From Nonomuraea sp. SYSU D8015 (GTDB lineage: Bacteria; Actinomycetota; Actinomycetes; Streptosporangiales; Streptosporangiaceae), in assembly GCF_008065375.1 (NCBI RefSeq), contig NZ_VJYI01000002.1, forward strand, positions 806,001 through 870,000: 64,000 nt of DNA. Reading direction: 5' to 3'. The notes beneath the pieces were generated by a model. The model saw nothing but the letters and a program-made list of their open reading frames with translations, made no database searches and was not told where the DNA came from. Position 1 is the first letter of the stretch, and the number at the start of each line of letters is the position of its first letter. Positions 1-9,919 of this stretch are shown piece after piece. The position numbers were made by a program, and so were the translations under genes.

Positions 1-200
1 GTGAGCTGCTCGAGCTCAAGATCGATCCGAGCGTGATCGACGCCGGTGACCCGCAGGACACGGCGGAGACCATCGCCGACCTGGTGATCGCGGCCGTCCG
101 CGACGCCGTTCGCGCGGCCGCCGACCTGCAGCAGGAAAAACTCGGCCCGCTTGCGCAGGGGTTGGGTGGCGGCGGCCTCGGACAACTGCCAGGCTTCTGA
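1..200 (+). CDS. YbaB/EbfC family nucleoid-associated protein, 3' end only
   Basis: This is the C-terminal part of a small DNA-binding protein; the gene begins before the window. The reading frame starts at base 3 and gives about 65 residues, beginning [13 protein letters not shown] and ending in a Gly-rich tail [13 protein letters not shown]. The IDPSVID and AAVRDAV stretches are typical of the YbaB/EbfC family, dimeric proteins that bind DNA. The stop lies 2 nt before the recR start, and the YbaB-recR pairing is one of the most conserved gene neighbourhoods in bacteria, which supports the call. It is too short for the ORF list because its start is missing. Confidence 0.85.
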   Translation, partial: ELLELKIDPSVIDAGDPQDTAETIADLVIAAVRDAVRAAADLQQEKLGPLAQGLGGGGLGQLPGF

Positions 201-202
201 GC

Positions 203-802
203 ATGTACGAAGGGGTCGTCCAGAATCTGATCGACGAGCTGGGTCTGCTGCCCGGCGTCGGTCCCAAGAGCGCGCAGCGGATCGCGTTCCACCTGCTGGC
301 GGCCGATCCAGCCGACGTCAAGCGGTTGGCGCACGCGTTGCTGGAGGTCAAGGAGAAAACCCGCTTCTGCCGGGTGTGCGGCAACGTGGCCTCCGAGGAG
401 GAGTGCCGCATCTGCCGCGACACCCGCCGCGACACACACGTGATCTGCGTGGTCGAGGAGCCCAAGGACGTCGTGGCGATCGAGAAGACGCGCGAGTTCC
501 GCGGCACCTACCACGTGCTCGGTGGCGCGATCAGCCCGATCGACGGCATCGGCCCGGACGACCTGCGCATTCGCGAGCTCATGACCCGCCTGGCCGACGG
601 CCGGGTCACCGAGCTCATCCTCGCCACCGACCCCAATCTCGAGGGCGAGGCGACGGCTACCTACCTGGCCCGTCTGGTGAAGCCGATGGGCATCAAAGTG
701 ACACGACTGGCCAGTGGTCTGCCCGTCGGCGGCGATCTCGAATACGCCGACGAGGTGACCTTGGGCCGCGCGTTCGAAGGACGGAGGCTGCTGGATGTCT
801 GA
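203..802 (+). CDS. recR: Recombination protein RecR
   Basis: RecR acts with RecF/RecO to load RecA on gapped DNA in recombinational repair. The 199-residue length matches the family. A helix-hairpin-helix lies at about residues 10-30 ([18 protein letters not shown]). A four-Cys zinc finger is formed by C56, C59, C68 and C71 (CRVC...CRIC). A Toprim domain covers about residues 79-175, with the acidic motif [12 protein letters not shown] and the later [12 protein letters not shown]. The gene follows the YbaB gene by 2 nt and overlaps the next gene by 8 nt, so it is surely in an operon. Confidence 0.97.
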   Translation: MYEGVVQNLIDELGLLPGVGPKSAQRIAFHLLAADPADVKRLAHALLEVKEKTRFCRVCGNVASEEECRICRDTRRDTHVICVVEEPKDVVAIEKTREFRGTYHVLGGAISPIDGIGPDDLRIRELMTRLADGRVTELILATDPNLEGEATATYLARLVKPMGIKVTRLASGLPVGGDLEYADEVTLGRAFEGRRLLDV

Positions 803-1325
803 CGAGTGGAGTGCGCTGGCGGAAGAGATCTCCAGGCACGCGCAGGACTTCGTGGACGGCCTGACCAGAGTCGCCGGGGGCGAGGGCGGCGACGCCATCT
901 GGTCGCTGCTGCTGGTCGAGGTCGCGCAGGTGAGCCTGGCCGGTGCCAAGCTGGGCGCCAATCGGGACGTGATCCTCTCCGGCAACTACGAGCCGCCGAT
1001 GAGCGAGGACCCCGACATCGACGGCGTACGCACCGCGCTGGCCGAGCGGCTCGGCCCCGTCGACGACTACGCGGAGGTCTTCGATCCGTACAAAGACACC
1101 GGCGTCACCCCTTATCGGCTGTCCGACGACCTGACCGCGGTCGCCGCCGACCTCATCCACGGTCTGCGCCACTACCACGCCGGCCGTCCCCATGAGGCGT
1201 TGTGGTGGTGGCAATACTCCTACTTCAACACCTGGGGCAACCACGCGGGCGCCGCGATGCGGGCGCTGCAGGCGCTGGCCGCACACTCGCGTCTCGACGT
1301 GGCGGAGGAAGCCACGACGGTGTGA
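795..1325 (+). CDS. DUF5063 domain-containing protein
   Basis: A 176-residue soluble acidic protein of unknown function. The C-terminal part is rich in aromatic residues ([19 protein letters not shown]), a signature I associate with the actinobacterial DUF5063 family, which usually sits just downstream of recR. The ATG at 795 is inside the recR 3' end and has a GGAGG ribosome-binding site 7 nt upstream, so translation is probably coupled to recR. No catalytic motif, signal peptide or membrane segment is visible. The conserved position suggests a housekeeping role, but no function can be assigned. Confidence 0.85.
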   Translation: MSDEWSALAEEISRHAQDFVDGLTRVAGGEGGDAIWSLLLVEVAQVSLAGAKLGANRDVILSGNYEPPMSEDPDIDGVRTALAERLGPVDDYAEVFDPYKDTGVTPYRLSDDLTAVAADLIHGLRHYHAGRPHEALWWWQYSYFNTWGNHAGAAMRALQALAAHSRLDVAEEATTV

Positions 1326-1412
1326 TGATCGTCCACATGGTGGTATGACCCATCGGGCGCATGAGAATCCCTCAGTAGACTGGCAGCTCACAGTCCAAAC
1401 CGGGAGACTCTC

Positions 1413-2683
<1,271 letters not shown>

Positions 2684-2687
<4 letters not shown>

Positions 2688-3742
2688 GCAGGCCGAATCT
2701 GGCTCTTATCGGCGCGACCGGCGCCGTGGGCACTGTCATGCGGGACATCGTGTCGACGCGTGAGGACATCTGGGGCGAGGTCCGTCTCGTCGCCTCGCCG
2801 CGTTCGGCGGGCAAGGTGCTCCAGGTGCGCGGCGAAGACGTCGTCGTGCAGGCCCTGGCGCCCGAGGTGTTCGACGGCATCGACATCGCCATCTTCGACG
2901 TGCCCGACGAGGTGTCGGCCGTGTGGGTGCCGATCGCGGCCGAGCGCGGCGCGATCGCGATCGACAAGTCCGGCACGTTCCGGATGGACCCCGAGGTGCC
3001 GCTGGTCGTCCCCGAGGTCAACCCGCAGGACGCGCGCAACCGGCCGCGCAACATCATCTCCACGCCCAACTGCACGACGCTGTCGATGATGGCGGCCATG
3101 GGCGCGCTCCACGCCGAATACACGCTCACGGAGCTCGTCGTGGCCTCCTACCAGGCGGTGTCCGGCGCCGGCGTGGCGGGCTCGGCCCGCCTCTACGACG
3201 AGGTGGAGGCCCTGGCGGGCGACCGCTCGATCGGTCAGGCGGCCGGCGACGTCCGCAAGGTGCTGGCCAACAAGCTGCCGGAGGAGTCGCCGTTCCCGGC
3301 GCCGATCGCGTTCAACGTGGTGCCGTGGGCCGGCTCGCTCAAGGACGACGGCTGGGCCTCCGAGGAGCTCAAGCTCCGCAACGAGTCCCGCAAGATCCTC
3401 GGCATCCCGGACCTGAAGGTCTCCGCGACCTGCGTCCGTGTGCCGGTGGTCACGACGCACTCGCTGGCCGTGCACGCGCGCTTCGAACGCGAGATCACGG
3501 TCGCCGACGCGCACCGCGTGCTGGAGGCGGCGCCGACGGTGGTCCTCATGGACGACCCCGCCAACGGCGTCTACCCGACGCCGCTCGACGTGGTGGGCAC
3601 CGACCCCACCTACGTGGGGCGCATTCGCCAGGCGATCGACTTCCCCAACACGCTCGACCTGTTCGTGTGCGGTGACAACCTGCGCAAGGGCGCGGCGCTC
3701 AACGCGGCGGAGATCGCCGAGCTGGTCGCCTCCGAGTTGTAG
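2684..3742 (+). CDS. asd: Aspartate-semialdehyde dehydrogenase
   Basis: It reduces aspartyl phosphate with NADPH to aspartate semialdehyde, the branch point to lysine/diaminopimelate and threonine/methionine. The 352-residue protein has the N-terminal dinucleotide motif GATGAVG (residues 10-16), the active-site Cys130 in [11 protein letters not shown], and the acid/base His259 in RVPVVTTHS. Length is normal for the family. Its ATG overlaps the aspartate kinase stop (ATGA), so the two enzymes are translationally coupled. The next gene is on the other strand. Confidence 0.96.
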
Positions 3743-3797
3743 GGCCGTAGTGGCAGGGTGGGCGCCGTGCGTTCGCGTGCGGCGTCCACCGGCTCTG

Positions 3798-4766
3798 TCA
3801 CCGGAAGAGGATGTCCCAGTGGTCGCTCTCGTCGGCGAAGATCGTGCCGGAGCCTGAGCGGTAGAGCGGCGCGCCGTCGCTGCGGATCCCGACCCTGTCA
3901 TGGTTTCGGGTGATATAGCGGTCGATGCACGGATTGTGGCTGATGTCCAGCTTGTAGCCGTTGCCGTGGCTGAAGTGGCCCGGCGCGTGGCCTGCCTCCG
4001 TGCCGCCCGTGACCATGATCGGGCAGCGGCTCTCCCGCTTCAGGTCGATGACCCGGGCGATCGTGCCGGTGCGTACCTCGTCGAGCGACGTGCAGTGATG
4101 CATGTGCTTGCTCGTGCAGTTGCCGGTCGACCTCGTCCGCAGTCCTGCGCTCTTCAGCCAGTCGTTCGCGGTGGCGTGGGACACGCGCACGGCCGCCTGC
4201 CTGGGCACGACGCGGGTCAGGTCGACGCTCGCGCGCTTGTGGCGCGCGTCGGGCATCCGCACCGCGCCGGTTAGCGTGGTGCTGCGCATGGCCTTGACCG
4301 CCGCGCGGTTCTTCAGGGGCCGGTCGCCGATTTCCGCCTGGATCCCTGCCTTGGAGTCCTCAGGATCGGCTGGGCGGGCCTGAGACGGCTGCTGGGCCGT
4401 TTTTACCTGCTCCTGGGTCTTTGCGGTCGCCAACGATCCTTCCTGGCGCTCCTGAGGCGCTCTCATGTCCTCCCTGGGCCATGCGTGCGCGTGCAGGGAC
4501 CGGTCGGCCGCCGCCTCCAGGCGGGCCTCGGCCATCAGCAGGCGCTCGAGTTCCCTGGCGTCAGCGCGCATCGCCTCCGCGAACGACTTCATGAAGTCGT
4601 CCGCCGGAGTCGACCCGTGGTCAATTCCGGACTCGTCCATGATGCTCGCGGCCGGCCTCACTTCGGGGTGACTTGCGGCCGAGGCGGCCGAGGCCAGCGC
4701 GATTATGGTGATCTCTATGCCGTTGAGTGCGACCACGATGAGCCGCACCGTTCCACGTATCCACAT
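3798..4766 (-). CDS. Secreted putative M15-fold (VanY-like) peptidoglycan peptidase
   Basis: About 322 residues from the ATG at 4766, chosen because AAAGG lies 6 nt upstream; a longer form could start at 4817. The N-terminus (MWIRGTVRLIVVALNGIEI... ASAASAAS) is a signal peptide or anchor. Next comes a charged, helix-prone segment (about 55-140) and then a C-terminal domain. That domain carries SHGNGYKLD, fitting the HxxGxxxD zinc motif of M15 D-Ala-D-Ala peptidases (His267, Asp274), and ends with ESDHWDILF, fitting the ExxH pair (His316) near the C-terminus of that fold. Two Cys pairs suggest disulfides. I infer a cell-wall amidase/peptidase; substrate is unknown. Confidence 0.55.
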   Translation of the reverse strand: MWIRGTVRLIVVALNGIEITIIALASAASAASHPEVRPAASIMDESGIDHGSTPADDFMKSFAEAMRADARELERLLMAEARLEAAADRSLHAHAWPREDMRAPQERQEGSLATAKTQEQVKTAQQPSQARPADPEDSKAGIQAEIGDRPLKNRAAVKAMRSTTLTGAVRMPDARHKRASVDLTRVVPRQAAVRVSHATANDWLKSAGLRTRSTGNCTSKHMHHCTSLDEVRTGTIARVIDLKRESRCPIMVTGGTEAGHAPGHFSHGNGYKLDISHNPCIDRYITRNHDRVGIRSDGAPLYRSGSGTIFADESDHWDILFR

Positions 4767-5004
4767 GTCGATGCCTTTTCGCGGAAATAGCCCTTCCGCC
4801 ACAAACGACAATCCCACCGTTCACAGGAGATAACTCATGCCGCCGGTGCAACTTTGCCTTGTGGCGGTGATCACCGTGCGCCTTCATGACCTACGCGGAG
4901 GAAACCTGCCGAATCTGACTGTCTCTATGGCCTTGACCCGACGTGACCGTTGTGCGGCAGGCTGATGAGGAGGTTTCCTGCTGGCCGGCCCATACCGACG
5001 TAAA

Positions 5005-5682
5005 GTGACGGACGTGTCCCACACCCGAAACCGAGGATCGGAGAGCACCCGAGAGGTCATCGTCGAGACGGCCTTGCGACTGTTCAGAGAGCGGGGCTTC
5101 GACAAGACCACGATGCGCGCCATCGCCGCCGAGGCCGGGGTGTCCGTGGGCAACGCCTACTACTACTTCGAGAGCAAGGAGGCGTTGATCCAGGCGTACT
5201 ACGACCGCGCCCAGGCCGAGCACGAGGCGGCCTGCAGGGAGTTCCTGGCCACTGAGACGTCGTTCGCGGCGCGGCTGAGCGGGGTGCTGCGCGAGTGGGT
5301 CCGCGTCTCCGAGCCCTACCACGAGTTCGCCGTGAAGTTCTTCAAGCACGCGGCCGAGCCCACCAATCCGCTGAGCCCGTTCAGCAAGCAGTCGTCCCCT
5401 GCCCGCGAGGCGTCCATTGCCATCTACCGTGAGGTCGTCGAGGGGTCGCGCGACCGGATGAACGCCGAGCTGCGTGAGGAGCTGCCCGAGCTGCTCTGGC
5501 TGTTGTCCATGGGCATGGTGCTGTTCTGGGTGCACGACACCTCGCCGGGGTGTGCGCGGACCTATCGGTTGATCGAAGTCACTGTGCCGCTGGTGGACCG
5601 GCTGGTCGGGTTGTCGCATCTGCCCGGGCTGCGGGGGATCACGCGGGACTTCATCGCGGCGGTGCACGAGTTGCGGGCATAG
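5005..5682 (+). CDS. TetR family transcriptional regulator
   Basis: 225 residues starting at GTG 5005. The N-terminal helix-turn-helix is clear: REVIVETALRLFRERGFDKTT followed by MRAIAAEAGVSVGNAYYYFESKEALI (about residues 17-63), a textbook TetR DNA-binding domain with the YYYFESK recognition end. The C-terminal ligand-binding region is less conserved. It is followed on the same strand by an F420-type oxidoreductase and an amidase, which may be regulated by it, though the 71-nt gap could hold a separate promoter. Ligand not predictable. Confidence 0.93.
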   Translation: MTDVSHTRNRGSESTREVIVETALRLFRERGFDKTTMRAIAAEAGVSVGNAYYYFESKEALIQAYYDRAQAEHEAACREFLATETSFAARLSGVLREWVRVSEPYHEFAVKFFKHAAEPTNPLSPFSKQSSPAREASIAIYREVVEGSRDRMNAELREELPELLWLLSMGMVLFWVHDTSPGCARTYRLIEVTVPLVDRLVGLSHLPGLRGITRDFIAAVHELRA

Positions 5683-5753
5683 AGCGGCTGGTACGACCGG
5701 ACGCGTTCAGCGGCCGGTCGCAGGCGGGCGGTCTTTGCGCCTATGGTCGGGCC

Positions 5754-6713
5754 ATGACGCAGAACTGGGGCATGACCATCCCCTTCTACGACCGCTCGTT
5801 GTCGAAGTCCCAGGAACTGATCGCGGAGCTGCCCGGGCTGGGCTACACCGACGTGTGGTCCGCGGAGGTCAACGGGGCCGACGGGTTCACGCCGCTGGCG
5901 CTAGCTTCGCAGTGGGCGCCGGGGATCAGGCTGGGCAGCGCCATCGTGCCGGTCTCCACGCGCGGCCCGGGGCTGCTGGCCATGTCCGCGGCCACACTGG
6001 CCGATCTGGCGCCCGGACGGTTCGTGCTGGGCATCGGCGCGTCCTCGCCGGCCATCGTCGAGCGGTGGAACGCCGGCGAGTTCACCAAGCCGTACGCGCG
6101 CACGCGTGACACGCTGCGCTTCCTGAAGAAGGCGCTGGCAGGGGAGAAGGTCTCGGAGGCGTACGAGACGTTCGAGATCAAGGGGTTCAAGCTGGAGCGG
6201 GCGCCGAAGACCCCGCCCAGGATCGTGCTGGCCGCGTTGCGCCCCAGGATGCTGCGCCTGGCCGCGGAGGAGGCCGACGGCGCGATCACGAACTGGCTTT
6301 CGCCCGAGGACGTGCGGCGGGTCCGCGCCGAGATCGGGCCCGACACGGAGCTGATCGCCCGCCTGTTCGTCTGCGTGAGCGAGGACACCGACAAGGTGCG
6401 GGAAATGGCCAGGTGGATGCTCGCCAGTTACCTGACCGTCCCCGTGTACGCCGCGTTCCACGACTGGCTGGGCCGCGGCGAGGTGCTGCGGCCCATGCAC
6501 GAGGCGTGGGCGGCGGGCGACCGCCAGGCGGCGCTCAAGGCCATCCCCGACGACGTCGTGGACGCGCTGGTCGTGCACGGCGACGCGGCCGCCTGCCGGG
6601 CCAGGATCCGCGAGTACGTGGACAACGGGCTCGACACCCCCGTCCTCGCCCCCATCCCGGATGGGGAGATCCCCCTCGACCAGGCCGTGCGGGACCTGGC
6701 TCCCAAGGAGTAG
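5754..6713 (+). CDS. LLM class F420-dependent oxidoreductase
   Basis: 319-residue TIM-barrel protein of the luciferase-like monooxygenase superfamily; members use F420 or FMN to reduce or oxidise small molecules. Recognisable features are GMTIPFYDRS at the N-terminus, IRLGSAIVPVSTRGP (strand 3 region) and GRFVLGIGASSPAIVERWNG-like sequence (here FVLGIGASSPAIVERW). Start is ATG 5754, not the far upstream in-frame codons that overlap the TetR gene; a TATGGT hexamer ends 6 nt before the ATG, so the mRNA may be leaderless. The stop is 3 nt before the amidase start, so they form an operon. Substrate unknown. Confidence 0.85.
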   Translation: MTQNWGMTIPFYDRSLSKSQELIAELPGLGYTDVWSAEVNGADGFTPLALASQWAPGIRLGSAIVPVSTRGPGLLAMSAATLADLAPGRFVLGIGASSPAIVERWNAGEFTKPYARTRDTLRFLKKALAGEKVSEAYETFEIKGFKLERAPKTPPRIVLAALRPRMLRLAAEEADGAITNWLSPEDVRRVRAEIGPDTELIARLFVCVSEDTDKVREMARWMLASYLTVPVYAAFHDWLGRGEVLRPMHEAWAAGDRQAALKAIPDDVVDALVVHGDAAACRARIREYVDNGLDTPVLAPIPDGEIPLDQAVRDLAPKE

Positions 6714-6716
6714 CGC

Positions 6717-8132
6717 ATGGACGTTTTGAGGCTTGACGCGGTCGGGCAGGCCCAGGCGGTCAGGAACGGCCAGGTGTCGGCGCGGGAGCTCGCCGAGGCC
6801 GCGATCTCCGCCATCGAGGCCCGCGACGGCGACCTCAACGCGGTCGTCTGCCGCCGCTTCGAGCGCGCACTCGCCGAGATCGGCTCCATCCCGGCCGGGG
6901 CGCCGTTCGCCGGCGTGCCGATCCTGCTCAAGGACCTCGGCTGGCGGCAGGCAGGAGAGCCGTACGCGGCCGGCTCCCGCGTCAGGGAGGGTGTCGAGGT
7001 CACCGAGGACGGGTACGGCGTCAGGCGGCTGCGCGAGGCCGGGTTCGTCGTGCTCGGGCGGACGAACACGCCCGAGTTCGGCAGCTCGATAACGACGGAG
7101 CCGGTGGCCTTCGGGCCGACGCGCAATCCGTACGATCTGGCGTATTCGGCGGGCGGGTCCAGTGGCGGCTCGGCCGCGGCGGTGGCGGCGGGGATGGTCG
7201 CGCTGGCCACCGCCAGCGACGGCGGCGGGTCGATCCGCATCCCCGCGTCCCTGTGCGGGCTGGTGGGGCTCAAGCCGTCGCGCGGGAGGGTGAGCCTGGG
7301 GCCGGCGATGGGCGAGGGCTGGAGCGGCTTCACGTGCGCCGGATTCGTCACCAGGACGGTGTGCGACACGGCCGCGGCGCTGGACGTCGTCTCCGGCTAC
7401 CACCCAGGCGACCCCTACGACGCGCCGGCGTTGCCGGGGCCGCTGGCCGCCGAGGCCGGCCGGGATCCCGGGCGGCTGCGGATCGGGTGCGTCAGCACGC
7501 ACCCTCGGGAGGACGTGCCCGAAGTGCCGGAATTGACGGAGGCCGTCACGGCGGCCGCGGCGCTGCTGGAATCGCTCGGCCACGACGTCGAGCCCGGTGG
7601 TCCCGAGGCGCTCGGCGATCCCGACTTCCCCGGGCACTTCGGTGCGATCGTGGCCAACAACGTCGCCGCGCAGGTGGCGAGTTTGGGCGAGACCCGCGGC
7701 AAGCCGGTCGAGCTGGAGGAGCTGGAGCCGCGCAACGCCGCCATGGTCGGCGTGGGACGCTCGCACAGCGCCGCCGAGCACATCCGGGCCACTCAGTGGA
7801 TGGACGCCTTCCGCCGCCGCATGGCCGCGTGGTGGAGCGCGGGGCACGATCTGCTGCTGATGCCGTCCCTGGGCGTTGCGCCGTTCCCGCTCGGCTGGAT
7901 CCCGCCCGAGGACCTGAGCCTCGCCTTCGGCAGGACAGGGCATGCCGTGTCGTACACGTCGCCGATCAACGCCACCGGCCAGCCGGCGATCTCGCTGCCG
8001 CTGCACAGGAACGCGGCGGGCCTGCCGGTGGGCGTGCAGCTCGTCGCGGCCGTCGGCCGGGAGGACCTGCTGATCAGGGTGGCGGCCCAGATCGAGCAGG
8101 CCAGGCCGTTCGATCATCCGGCGATGCGCTAG
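6717..8132 (+). CDS. Amidase (amidase signature family)
   Basis: 471-residue hydrolase of the amidase signature family, which cleaves C-N bonds of amides with a Ser-cisSer-Lys triad. All three residues are visible: Lys72 in GVPILLKDL, Ser148 in the GGSSGGSAAAVAAG loop, and Ser172 in DGGGSIRIPAS. The length matches the family. It lies 3 nt after the F420-type oxidoreductase, so the two are probably co-transcribed and may act on one catabolic substrate. The fold also contains GatA, but there are no gatB/gatC neighbours, so a catabolic or detoxifying role is more likely. Confidence 0.92.
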   Translation: MDVLRLDAVGQAQAVRNGQVSARELAEAAISAIEARDGDLNAVVCRRFERALAEIGSIPAGAPFAGVPILLKDLGWRQAGEPYAAGSRVREGVEVTEDGYGVRRLREAGFVVLGRTNTPEFGSSITTEPVAFGPTRNPYDLAYSAGGSSGGSAAAVAAGMVALATASDGGGSIRIPASLCGLVGLKPSRGRVSLGPAMGEGWSGFTCAGFVTRTVCDTAAALDVVSGYHPGDPYDAPALPGPLAAEAGRDPGRLRIGCVSTHPREDVPEVPELTEAVTAAAALLESLGHDVEPGGPEALGDPDFPGHFGAIVANNVAAQVASLGETRGKPVELEELEPRNAAMVGVGRSHSAAEHIRATQWMDAFRRRMAAWWSAGHDLLLMPSLGVAPFPLGWIPPEDLSLAFGRTGHAVSYTSPINATGQPAISLPLHRNAAGLPVGVQLVAAVGREDLLIRVAAQIEQARPFDHPAMR

Positions 8133-8190
8133 GAACCTCCCGCCCTCGCGACACGTTATGTCTCGAAAAGACGGGGGTAGGGGGTTCGGC

Positions 8191-8544
8191 ATGATGGCGA
8201 AGGCAGCACGGGCAGCGGCGGCGTGGAAGACGTACCGCGAGGTGACCAGGCCAGGGTCGCCCGGCCTGATGACCAGGGTTCGGGCGATCCCGCGCATGAT
8301 CGGCGCGGTGATGCGCGGACAGTACGCGGGCATGGGCAAGAGCAAGCTCGCCATGCTGGCCCTCGGCGTGGTCTACATCCTGTCGCCCGTCGACGTCCTG
8401 CCCGAATTCCTCATGGTGATCGGTGTGGCCGACGACTTCGGCGTGTTCCTGTGGCTGCTGGGCTCGCTGCTCGGCGAGAGCGGCCGCTACGTCGAGCACG
8501 AGCGCAGCGTCATCCAGGGCAGGCTCCTGGAGCAGGAAGGTTAG
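8191..8544 (+). CDS. DUF1232 (YkvA-like) small membrane-associated protein
   Basis: About 117 residues. The core AMLALGVVYILSPVDVLPEFLMVIGVADDFGVFLWLLGSLL matches the DUF1232 motif (YxxSPxDxxPD..P..G..DD) in short form, with two hydrophobic stretches. I chose ATG 8191 because a strong GGTAGGGGG sequence lies just upstream; an in-frame ATG at 8158 would add 11 residues. The stop overlaps the stop of the convergent amidohydrolase gene by 4 nt. Function of the family is not known; it is widespread and probably membrane-linked. Confidence 0.8.
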   Translation: MMAKAARAAAAWKTYREVTRPGSPGLMTRVRAIPRMIGAVMRGQYAGMGKSKLAMLALGVVYILSPVDVLPEFLMVIGVADDFGVFLWLLGSLLGESGRYVEHERSVIQGRLLEQEG

Positions 8545-9737
8545 ATCTCCTCCATCCGGAGCCAGGCGCGTGACGGCAATGGGTGCCCGAACAGGCGGGC
8601 CGCGTTGCCGTACGCGACCCTGGCGATGTCGGCGGGCGGCAGCGCGCCGAGGTTGCGGGCCACCGACTTCTGCGTGTCGGGCCAGGTCGAGTCGGAGTGG
8701 GGGTAGCCGCTCTCCTGGAGCACGTGGTCGAGCCCGACCGCGAGCCGCACCCCCGACAGCGCGTGGTCGTCGAGCGTGCCGAAGAAGAAGTTGCGGCGCA
8801 GCACCTCGCTGGGCTTGAGCCCGCCGTCCCAGGACGCCTCGCCGGCCACCGGGTGGTCGAGGGCGTAGTCGGCGCGCTCGGCCAGCATCGGCAGCCAGCC
8901 CACGCCGCCCTCGACGATGAGGACGCGCAGCGCCGGGAAACGCAGCGGCAGGCCGGACCACAGCCAGTCGGCGCAGGCGAACATGGCGCTGGTGGGCATC
9001 AGCGTGGTGATCGCCTCGATGGGCGTGTCGGGCGAGGGCACGGGCGACCAGGACGAGTCGCCGGTGTGCAGGCACACGACGGTGCCGGTCTCCTCGCAGG
9101 CGGCGAAGAACGGGTCCCAGTGTCCCGAGTGGATCGACGGCAGCCGCAGGCGGGTCGGGAACTCGGGGAAGACGACGGCCTTGAAGCCGCGGGCGGCGTT
9201 GGCCCGGATCTCCTTGGCGGCCACGTCGGGATCGGGCAGCCAGGGCAGCTGCAGGCCGATGATCCGCTCGGGGTAGGTGCCCGCCCAGACGTCGATGTGC
9301 CAATCGTTCCAGGCCCTGACCAGGGCCAGGCCGAGCTCCTGGTCGCGGGTCCTGGCGAACGGCATGCCCGCCTGGCCGGCCAGCATGCCGGGGAAGCACA
9401 GCGCGGCCCAGATGCCCGCCACGTCCATGTCCTTGATGCGGGCCTCGATGTCGTGGCAGCCGGGGCGCATGTGCTCGAACCTCACCGGGTCCAGCGTCCA
9501 CTGCTCGCGGGGCAGCCCGGCGCCGACGTCGATGCCGGCGCACGGGTAGGTTGCGCCGCCGTAGCGCCAGACCTGGTGACCCGCCTCCGTCTCCACGACC
9601 TTGGGCGCGACCTCGGCATATTTCTCCGGCAGCCTGCCCTCGAAGAGGTCGGGAGGCTCGATCAGGTGATCGTCGGCGGAAATGATCACATAGTCGCGCC
9701 GCCTCGGATCTGGGTCGGGAAGCAGCGGCGTAGTCAC
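8541..9737 (-). CDS. Amidohydrolase family protein (ACMSD-like TIM barrel)
   Basis: 398-residue member of the amidohydrolase_2 group, which includes aminocarboxymuconate-semialdehyde decarboxylase and related (de)carboxylases and hydrolases. The N-terminal ISADDHLIEPPDLFEGRLP carries the D-x-H metal motif (DDHLIEP), and CLHTGDSSW and LRVLIVEGGVGWLP fit later barrel strands with metal ligands. Start is GTG 9737; a TACGGT hexamer ends exactly 7 nt upstream, so translation is probably leaderless. It is a monocistronic, leftward gene. Substrate cannot be told from the sequence; aromatic degradation is a common role for the family. Confidence 0.85.
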   Translation of the reverse strand: MTTPLLPDPDPRRRDYVIISADDHLIEPPDLFEGRLPEKYAEVAPKVVETEAGHQVWRYGGATYPCAGIDVGAGLPREQWTLDPVRFEHMRPGCHDIEARIKDMDVAGIWAALCFPGMLAGQAGMPFARTRDQELGLALVRAWNDWHIDVWAGTYPERIIGLQLPWLPDPDVAAKEIRANAARGFKAVVFPEFPTRLRLPSIHSGHWDPFFAACEETGTVVCLHTGDSSWSPVPSPDTPIEAITTLMPTSAMFACADWLWSGLPLRFPALRVLIVEGGVGWLPMLAERADYALDHPVAGEASWDGGLKPSEVLRRNFFFGTLDDHALSGVRLAVGLDHVLQESGYPHSDSTWPDTQKSVARNLGALPPADIARVAYGNAARLFGHPLPSRAWLRMEEI

Positions 9738-9744
9738 GCAGGTA

Positions 9745-9750
9745 ACCGTA
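9745..9750 (-). promoter_or_regulatory. -10 element of leaderless promoter for the amidohydrolase
   Basis: On the minus strand TACGGT is followed by 7 nt and then the GTG start, the spacing expected when transcription starts at the first base of the start codon. No Shine-Dalgarno sequence is present. No convincing -35 was found. Confidence 0.45.
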
Positions 9751-9804
9751 CGACGACGGGATAACGTCGAACAAGCTGCGACGTATCCGTTGGATATCCG
9801 ACGC

Positions 9805-9859
9805 TTTCGAAACCCGGGACCGCCGGGAGGGGGATGGCGGGCGATCCCGGGAGTTTCGA
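9805..9859 (-). terminator. Long bulged hairpin downstream of the phosphatase gene
   Basis: The arms TTTCGAAACCCGGGACCGCC and a bulged complementary arm (GGCGG, TCCCGGG and TTTCGA blocks) face each other over a G-rich loop. It lies 60-115 nt past the stop of the leftward phosphatase gene and before the start of the amidohydrolase promoter, so it may act as a second terminator. No T-run follows, as is common in actinomycetes. Confidence 0.4.
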
Positions 9860-9863
9860 GGGC

Positions 9864-9889
9864 CGCCGAGGCGAGGTGCTGCCTCGGCG
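9864..9889 (-). terminator. Perfect 9-bp stem-loop terminator
   Basis: CGCCGAGGC and GCCTCGGCG form a perfect 9-bp stem around an 8-nt loop, 31 nt after the stop codon of the leftward tyrosine phosphatase gene. Position and strength fit an intrinsic terminator without a T-tract. Confidence 0.6.
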
Positions 9890-9919
9890 CGAACCGCGCT
9901 CCCCCTACCCCTTGGGGCG

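Noticed and set aside
5901..8354. 817-residue minus-strand frame opposite the oxidoreductase and amidase
   Set aside because: Composition is Arg/Ala/His-rich without domains, and the opposite-strand genes have complete catalytic motifs.
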